Assembly: GCA_021797265.1 (NCBI GenBank) | Contig: JAJZZZ010000066.1 | Coordinates: 1 to 7,874 of the forward strand | Length of the DNA: 7,874 bases | Origin: Thermoplasmata archaeon | GTDB lineage: Archaea; Thermoplasmatota; Thermoplasmata; Thermoplasmatales; Thermoplasmataceae | Reading direction: 5' to 3' | Part shown: one piece after another, positions 4,690 through 7,874 of the stretch | Numbering within the stretch: the first letter of the stretch is position 1 | Layout of the letters: each line of letters opens with the position of its first letter | Translations under genes and position numbers: made by a program | Notes under the pieces: generated by a model | Databases searched by the model: none | The model's input: only the letters and a program-made list of their open reading frames with translations | What the model was told of the DNA's origin: nothing

Positions 4690-5341
4690 AAAGGCTCAGC
4701 GCATCAGACGGCGAGATAATGCTGAATTTCCCAAAGGCATTATCAAAATTTCTAATGACAGCATCTTTCAGTATACCTCTGGGTATCTCTAAACTGCCCA
4801 TGACAGAAGGATCCATTCCGCATGGTCGTATAGGCTGAAAGCCTTTTACTGCTTCCTCAGAATAATTTATGGCAACTCCATGGTAGGAAACCCCGTGATC
4901 AATGGCCATTCCGATGGAGCAGACCTTTTTTCCTCCATTTTCGGAGATCCAGATTCCCGGCTCTTCGCCTATATAAGGGGAGAATCCAAGATCCTTCAGG
5001 GAGAGCATTATGGTATCCTCAATCTGATGCACAAATCTTCTCACATCAACCCTTTCAGTACCCGCAGGAAAAATTGGATATATAACCAGTTGCCCTGGCC
5101 CATGATAGGTGACATCTCCTCCCCGGTCCGTTCTGGTTACGGGAATTCCCTGAAGGCTTGATTCCAGTGTCTTTCTTCCTCCAGTATAAGTTGGTGGGTG
5201 TTCCAGCATCATGAGAAATCTTCCCAGGTCACCATGAACAACTGCCCTGTGGAAGTATTTCTGAATGTCAAGGGCTTCCATGTAGGGAACGGTTCCGAAA
5301 TCAGTCCCTAGGTTTGAAGTGCAGAGGTTTTGAGTAGACAC
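4667..5341 (-). CDS. lipB: LipB octanoyltransferase (lipoate biosynthesis), GTG start
   Basis: Transfers an octanoyl group, in bacteria from octanoyl-ACP, to the lipoyl-domain lysine of dehydrogenase E2 subunits via a Cys-bound acyl intermediate; lipoyl synthase then inserts sulfur. With the start chosen here it has 224 residues. Motifs are LEHPPTYTGGR near 46-56, RGGDVTYHGPGQ ending at 84, and the catalytic dyad K139 (KVCSIG) and C174 (RPCGMD), equivalent to K142 and C176 of Mycobacterium tuberculosis LipB. The start is GTG at 5339-5341, since GGAGGTG stands seven bases upstream and the protein then begins where other LipBs do. An ATG at 5401 would add 20 residues that merely re-read the lpdA sequence. 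It overlaps lpdA by 41 bases and is the last gene of the E2-E3-lipB operon, whose E2 is its expected substrate. Confidence 0.92.
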   Translation of the reverse strand: MSTQNLCTSNLGTDFGTVPYMEALDIQKYFHRAVVHGDLGRFLMMLEHPPTYTGGRKTLESSLQGIPVTRTDRGGDVTYHGPGQLVIYPIFPAGTERVDVRRFVHQIEDTIMLSLKDLGFSPYIGEEPGIWISENGGKKVCSIGMAIDHGVSYHGVAINYSEEAVKGFQPIRPCGMDPSVMGSLEIPRGILKDAVIRNFDNAFGKFSIISPSDALSLFSYSAQA

Positions 5342-6620
5342 CCTGCGCCACCTCCATAAGGCCCTCGGATATTGTGGGGTGAGGATGAATCGTAAGGCCA
5401 ATATCCATGGCGTTCAGCCCGGATTCCACGGCAAGGGTCATTTCACTTATCATCTCCGACGAGTGCGGAGCCACAACAGCAGAACCCTTAACTGTTCCAG
5501 ATTCATCATAATATATCCTGTAAAAGCCATTTGAAGAATTCATGCCAAGGGCCCTTCCATTGGCACCCAGTGGGAAGTTTTTGAATTCGCCGCTTATGTC
5601 TCCAGTGTAGGATATTTCAGGGTCGGAATATATAACAAATGGCATAGCATGGTAGTCAACAACACTGTCTTTCCCGCAAATGTTTTCTGCAACAACCTCA
5701 GCCTCATAGAAAGCTTTGTGGGCAAGCATTGGGCCGCCGCTAACATCGCCAAGGGCATATACACCATTCACAGATGTCCTCTTCCTCAAGTCTGTTTTGA
5801 TGAATCTCCCATCCATCTCAACTCCCAGCTTCTCAAGCCCAAAACCGGATGTGTTCGGAATACGCCCAACAGTGAGAAGAACCCTGTCAGCGTGAATATC
5901 AGATCCCGTAGAGAGGTGCAGCAAAAAGCCATTTTCCTCCTTTATGGATTCAACCTTCGTTGAGGTTAAAACTTCAACTGAAAGTTCCCTCAGGCTTCTC
6001 GCCACAGGCCTTGTAATATCCTTATCCACACCTGGGAGTATCTGATCCATCATTTCTATAATGGTAACGCTTGTCCCCAGTTTGGCAAATGCTGTTCCAA
6101 GTTCGATGCCGATGTATCCTCCGCCAATGATGGCGAGACTTTTAGGCACCTCCTTAAGATCAAGGATTTCTCTGTTCTGCATCGCCATATCCATTCCTGG
6201 GAGCTTCACTGGTGATGATCCTGTCGCAATTACCAGATTGCTGAATGTGTAATTATGGTCATTCACGCTGACTGTGTTCCTGTCAATTATGTTTCCTGTT
6301 CCCTTTTCGATCTGAACCCCGTAAGATTTGCAAAGCGTTTCAACACCGCCGGTGAGCCGTCCGATCATACCCCATTTCCATTCCTGCCAGGATGCAAGAT
6401 CAATGCTCACTTCTCCCTTAAAACCAGGCATTGTTTTCAGATAGTGCATGGAGCTTGCAAGTTCAATGAGTGCCTTTGACGGTATACAGCCATAGTTAAG
6501 GCATTCTCCACCTATTCTGTCCTTCTCAATGAGCAGGACCTTCTTTCCCTTCTGCCCAAGCCTTATTGCAGTTGCATATCCGCCTGGCCCTGAACCTATT
6601 ATTATAGCATCAAAATCCAT
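5301..6620 (-). CDS. lpdA: Dihydrolipoyl dehydrogenase (E3)
   Basis: FAD enzyme that reoxidises the dihydrolipoyl arm of E2 with NAD+, the last step of 2-oxoacid dehydrogenase complexes. It has 439 residues, slightly shorter than the usual 460-475. Domains in order: the FAD-binding loop GSGPGG (9-14); the redox-active disulfide C40/C45 in GGECLNYGCIPSK; the NAD-binding loop GGGYIG (166-171); the second FAD motif ALGDV; and the C-terminal interface with the catalytic pair H414/E419 in HPHPTISE. All key residues are present. ATG at 6618-6620 is chosen because AGGTGAT ends three bases before it; an in-frame TTG at 6633-6635 lies upstream of that site and would add five residues. It starts four bases after the E2 stop and overlaps lipB at its 3' end. 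Context makes it the complex-specific E3. Confidence 0.96.
   Translation of the reverse strand: MDFDAIIIGSGPGGYATAIRLGQKGKKVLLIEKDRIGGECLNYGCIPSKALIELASSMHYLKTMPGFKGEVSIDLASWQEWKWGMIGRLTGGVETLCKSYGVQIEKGTGNIIDRNTVSVNDHNYTFSNLVIATGSSPVKLPGMDMAMQNREILDLKEVPKSLAIIGGGYIGIELGTAFAKLGTSVTIIEMMDQILPGVDKDITRPVARSLRELSVEVLTSTKVESIKEENGFLLHLSTGSDIHADRVLLTVGRIPNTSGFGLEKLGVEMDGRFIKTDLRKRTSVNGVYALGDVSGGPMLAHKAFYEAEVVAENICGKDSVVDYHAMPFVIYSDPEISYTGDISGEFKNFPLGANGRALGMNSSNGFYRIYYDESGTVKGSAVVAPHSSEMISEMTLAVESGLNAMDIGLTIHPHPTISEGLMEVAQGVYSKPLHFKPRD
5349..5355 (-). promoter_or_regulatory. Ribosome-binding site of lipB inside lpdA
   Basis: GGAGGTG on the minus strand is the longest Shine-Dalgarno match in the operon and lies seven bases before the GTG at 5339-5341, within the last codons of lpdA. 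It decides the lipB start. Confidence 0.75.
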
Positions 6621-6623
6621 ACA

Positions 6624-6630
6624 ATCACCT
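6624..6630 (-). promoter_or_regulatory. lpdA: Ribosome-binding site of lpdA, overlapping the E2 stop codon
   Basis: AGGTGAT on the minus strand. Its AGG is the last sense codon (Arg) of the E2 gene and its TGA is the E2 stop. The GGTGA core ends four bases before the lpdA ATG, indicating coupled translation. Confidence 0.8.
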
Positions 6631-7854
6631 GACAAGGAAATATTCAGGATGCTCTATGGCCGCTTTCAGCTTCATGAGGAACCTTGTAGCCATTGCTCCA
6701 TCGATCAGCCTGTGATCGCATGAAAGTGAAAGATAGGTCTTGTGCATGATCCCGTTTTCTGAGTGCATCTGAAATGTTCTGTGCACACCAAGTATTGCCA
6801 CCTCAGGATAGTTGATTATTGGTGTCGAAAGAAGCCCACCTATAGGGCCAACATTGGTTACGGTAAATGTCCCTCCCTGCACATCCTTCAGCTCCAGGCC
6901 AGATTCCCTGGCTTTAGATGCAAGTATTCTTACTGACTCAGCGATCTCAATCACACTCTTTCTGTCGGCATTATGTATCACCGGCACCGTAAGGCCAGCT
7001 TCAGTATCTACAGCCATTCCAATGTTATATTCGCCATGGAGTGTGTAGTTCTTCTGTTCCTCGTTATAGGTTGAATTAAGGTAAGGGAAATCTCTGAGAA
7101 TGACTGCGGCAGCTTTGATGAAGAATGATGTCAGAGTTACTCTGGTATCCATTTCAGAAAGGCTTTTAACGATTTCAATAATCTTCGAGACATCCGCCTC
7201 CTCAACTACAGTGAAGTGAGGCATTACCTGTTTTGATTTCGTCATCTTGTCAAATATAAGCCTCCTGAGGCCTCTTGGCTCCAGAATCTTATCTCCGGGA
7301 ATCGCTTCACTTGCCGGAGGCTTATCCTTTGTAACCATCGGTTCCGCATTAACTCTAGCAGTTTCCTTTTGTGGAGGCTCCACCTTTGCAGCCTTCTCCC
7401 CCTTCCTCTGGGTGAATGAATTAATGTCTTCCAGGGTTATCCTGCCATTCTCTGCTGTCCCTACGACTAGGGAAAGATCGATACCTCGTTCTCTTGCAAT
7501 TCTTCTGACAGCCGGAGATGCAAGTATGTGCCCATGAGTTTCGGCAATTTCTGATGCCTGGTTAACGGCAGCAGTCTTTTCAGGAGCTGGTTCAGCATTT
7601 TCCTCACTGGATTCAGCTTCACCGGTATCAATCTCTATCAATGGAGAACCTACAGATGCTATCTGGCCTTCGGCAAAGAGAATGCGGGAAACCTTTCCTT
7701 CAACAGGTGAGGAGATTCTCACAGTTACCTTATCGGTCATTACCTCGACCATGTCCTGGTCCCTGTGCACAGTTTCCCCTTCAGAAATATGCCATTTTAC
7801 TATCTCTCCCTCAGAAACACCCTCTCCAATATCCGGAAGTTTGAACTGATACAC
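6625..7854 (-). CDS. Dihydrolipoyl acyltransferase E2 of a 2-oxoacid dehydrogenase complex
   Basis: Core subunit that accepts the acyl group from E1 on a swinging lipoyl arm and passes it to CoA. It has 409 residues. A lipoyl domain spans 1-77 with the modified lysine K42 in MTDKV. An acidic, Ala/Pro-rich linker (about 79-107) leads to the peripheral-subunit-binding domain (110-146, ASPAVRRIARERGID then NGRITLEDI). A second flexible linker leads to the catalytic domain (about 185-409) with DHRLIDG, active-site H381 and D385. The single lipoyl domain resembles branched-chain or archaeal/Gram-positive E2s; MTDKV is frequent in branched-chain types, but substrate (branched-chain 2-oxoacids, pyruvate or both) cannot be fixed. 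The start is GTG at 7852-7854, five bases after the GGTGA core; a GTG at 7861-7863 lies inside that site and is unlikely. It is followed directly by lpdA. Confidence 0.95.
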   Translation of the reverse strand: MYQFKLPDIGEGVSEGEIVKWHISEGETVHRDQDMVEVMTDKVTVRISSPVEGKVSRILFAEGQIASVGSPLIEIDTGEAESSEENAEPAPEKTAAVNQASEIAETHGHILASPAVRRIARERGIDLSLVVGTAENGRITLEDINSFTQRKGEKAAKVEPPQKETARVNAEPMVTKDKPPASEAIPGDKILEPRGLRRLIFDKMTKSKQVMPHFTVVEEADVSKIIEIVKSLSEMDTRVTLTSFFIKAAAVILRDFPYLNSTYNEEQKNYTLHGEYNIGMAVDTEAGLTVPVIHNADRKSVIEIAESVRILASKARESGLELKDVQGGTFTVTNVGPIGGLLSTPIINYPEVAILGVHRTFQMHSENGIMHKTYLSLSCDHRLIDGAMATRFLMKLKAAIEHPEYFLVR

Positions 7855-7859
7855 ATTTA

Positions 7860-7865
7860 TCACCT
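7860..7865 (-). promoter_or_regulatory. Ribosome-binding site of the E2 gene, overlapping an upstream stop codon
   Basis: AGGTGA on the minus strand, with the GGTGA core five bases before the GTG start of E2. The TGA at 7860-7862 is in frame with AGG and with the last visible codons of an upstream reading frame, repeating the E2/lpdA junction design. Confidence 0.65.
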
Positions 7866-7874
7866 GAACTGCAG
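7860..7874 (-). CDS. Last codons of an upstream gene, probably the E1-beta subunit (partial)
   Basis: Only five codons are visible: CTG CAG TTC AGG TGA (Leu-Gln-Phe-Arg-stop). That a gene ends here is inferred from the stop codon embedded in the E2 ribosome-binding site, the same arrangement as at two other junctions in the window. Identity as E1-beta rests only on the common E1-alpha, E1-beta, E2, E3 gene order of such operons; the four residues themselves carry no family signal. Confidence 0.45.
   Translation of the reverse strand: MQFR

Noticed and set aside
4880..5161. Plus-strand open frame of 93 codons inside lipB, and similar plus-strand frames inside lpdA and E2
   Set aside because: They are antisense to well-supported genes, have no recognisable domains and no ribosome-binding site; they are shadows of the coding strand.
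5342..5401. N-terminal extension of LipB from an ATG at 5399-5401
   Set aside because: It is the out-of-frame reading of the lpdA end, has no LipB-like content, and a much better ribosome-binding site serves the GTG at 5341.
6621..6635. lpdA start at TTG 6633-6635
   Set aside because: It lies inside the E2 coding end and before the AGGTGAT site that correctly positions the ATG at 6620; the added five residues precede the normal E3 N terminus.
7855..7863. E2 start at GTG 7861-7863
   Set aside because: That GTG is part of the AGGTGA ribosome-binding site itself; GTG at 7852-7854 has correct spacing and begins right at the lipoyl domain.

Overview
The window looks like a piece of an archaeal chromosome, most likely from the Thermoplasmata (a Thermoplasma/Ferroplasma-like organism). 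The grounds are a small two-thioredoxin-fold protein disulfide oxidoreductase, a stand-alone AlaX editing protein, a DtxR/MntR-type regulator and an operon for a 2-oxoacid dehydrogenase complex, together with heavy use of AGG/AGA and ATA codons. Ribosome-binding sites read GGTGA(T), and several lead genes have a TATA-like box about 20-30 bases before the start codon with no Shine-Dalgarno sequence, the pattern of leaderless archaeal transcripts. The lineage is inferred from gene content; no rRNA is present. Coding density is very high, no intergenic stretch exceeds about 115 bases, and I see no tRNA, rRNA, CRISPR array, insertion sequence or phage gene.

Left part (1-1564, minus strand): a 3-hydroxyacyl-CoA dehydrogenase cut by the window edge, translationally coupled behind a small SCP2 sterol-carrier-type protein, and upstream of these a protein disulfide oxidoreductase with its own promoter. 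Middle part (1678-4081): an alanyl-tRNA editing protein on the plus strand, converging on a metal-dependent DtxR-family repressor, followed by a cyclase/kynurenine-formamidase-like metal hydrolase. A PduO-type cobalamin adenosyltransferase (4150-4689, plus) is divergent from the cyclase and overlaps the end of lipB tail to tail.

Right part (4667-7874, minus strand): a tight operon whose transcription enters from beyond the right edge. It runs tail of an upstream gene (probably E1-beta) - E2 dihydrolipoyl acyltransferase - E3 dihydrolipoyl dehydrogenase (lpdA) - LipB octanoyltransferase. E2 carries the lipoyl lysine, E3 reoxidises it, and LipB would attach the octanoyl precursor of that cofactor, so the complex and part of its cofactor assembly are encoded together.

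The points most worth a second look are: LipB in an archaeal dehydrogenase operon, since its usual donor octanoyl-ACP is not expected in archaea; a repeated junction in which the stop codon TGA lies inside the next gene's ribosome-binding site (AGG-TGA, three times); an Asp in place of the usual zinc-ligand Cys in AlaX; a re-assigned GTG start for lipB inside lpdA; and a mixed metal site in the DtxR-family regulator. I do not see a wholly new multi-gene system; most of the window is recognisable core and accessory metabolism.
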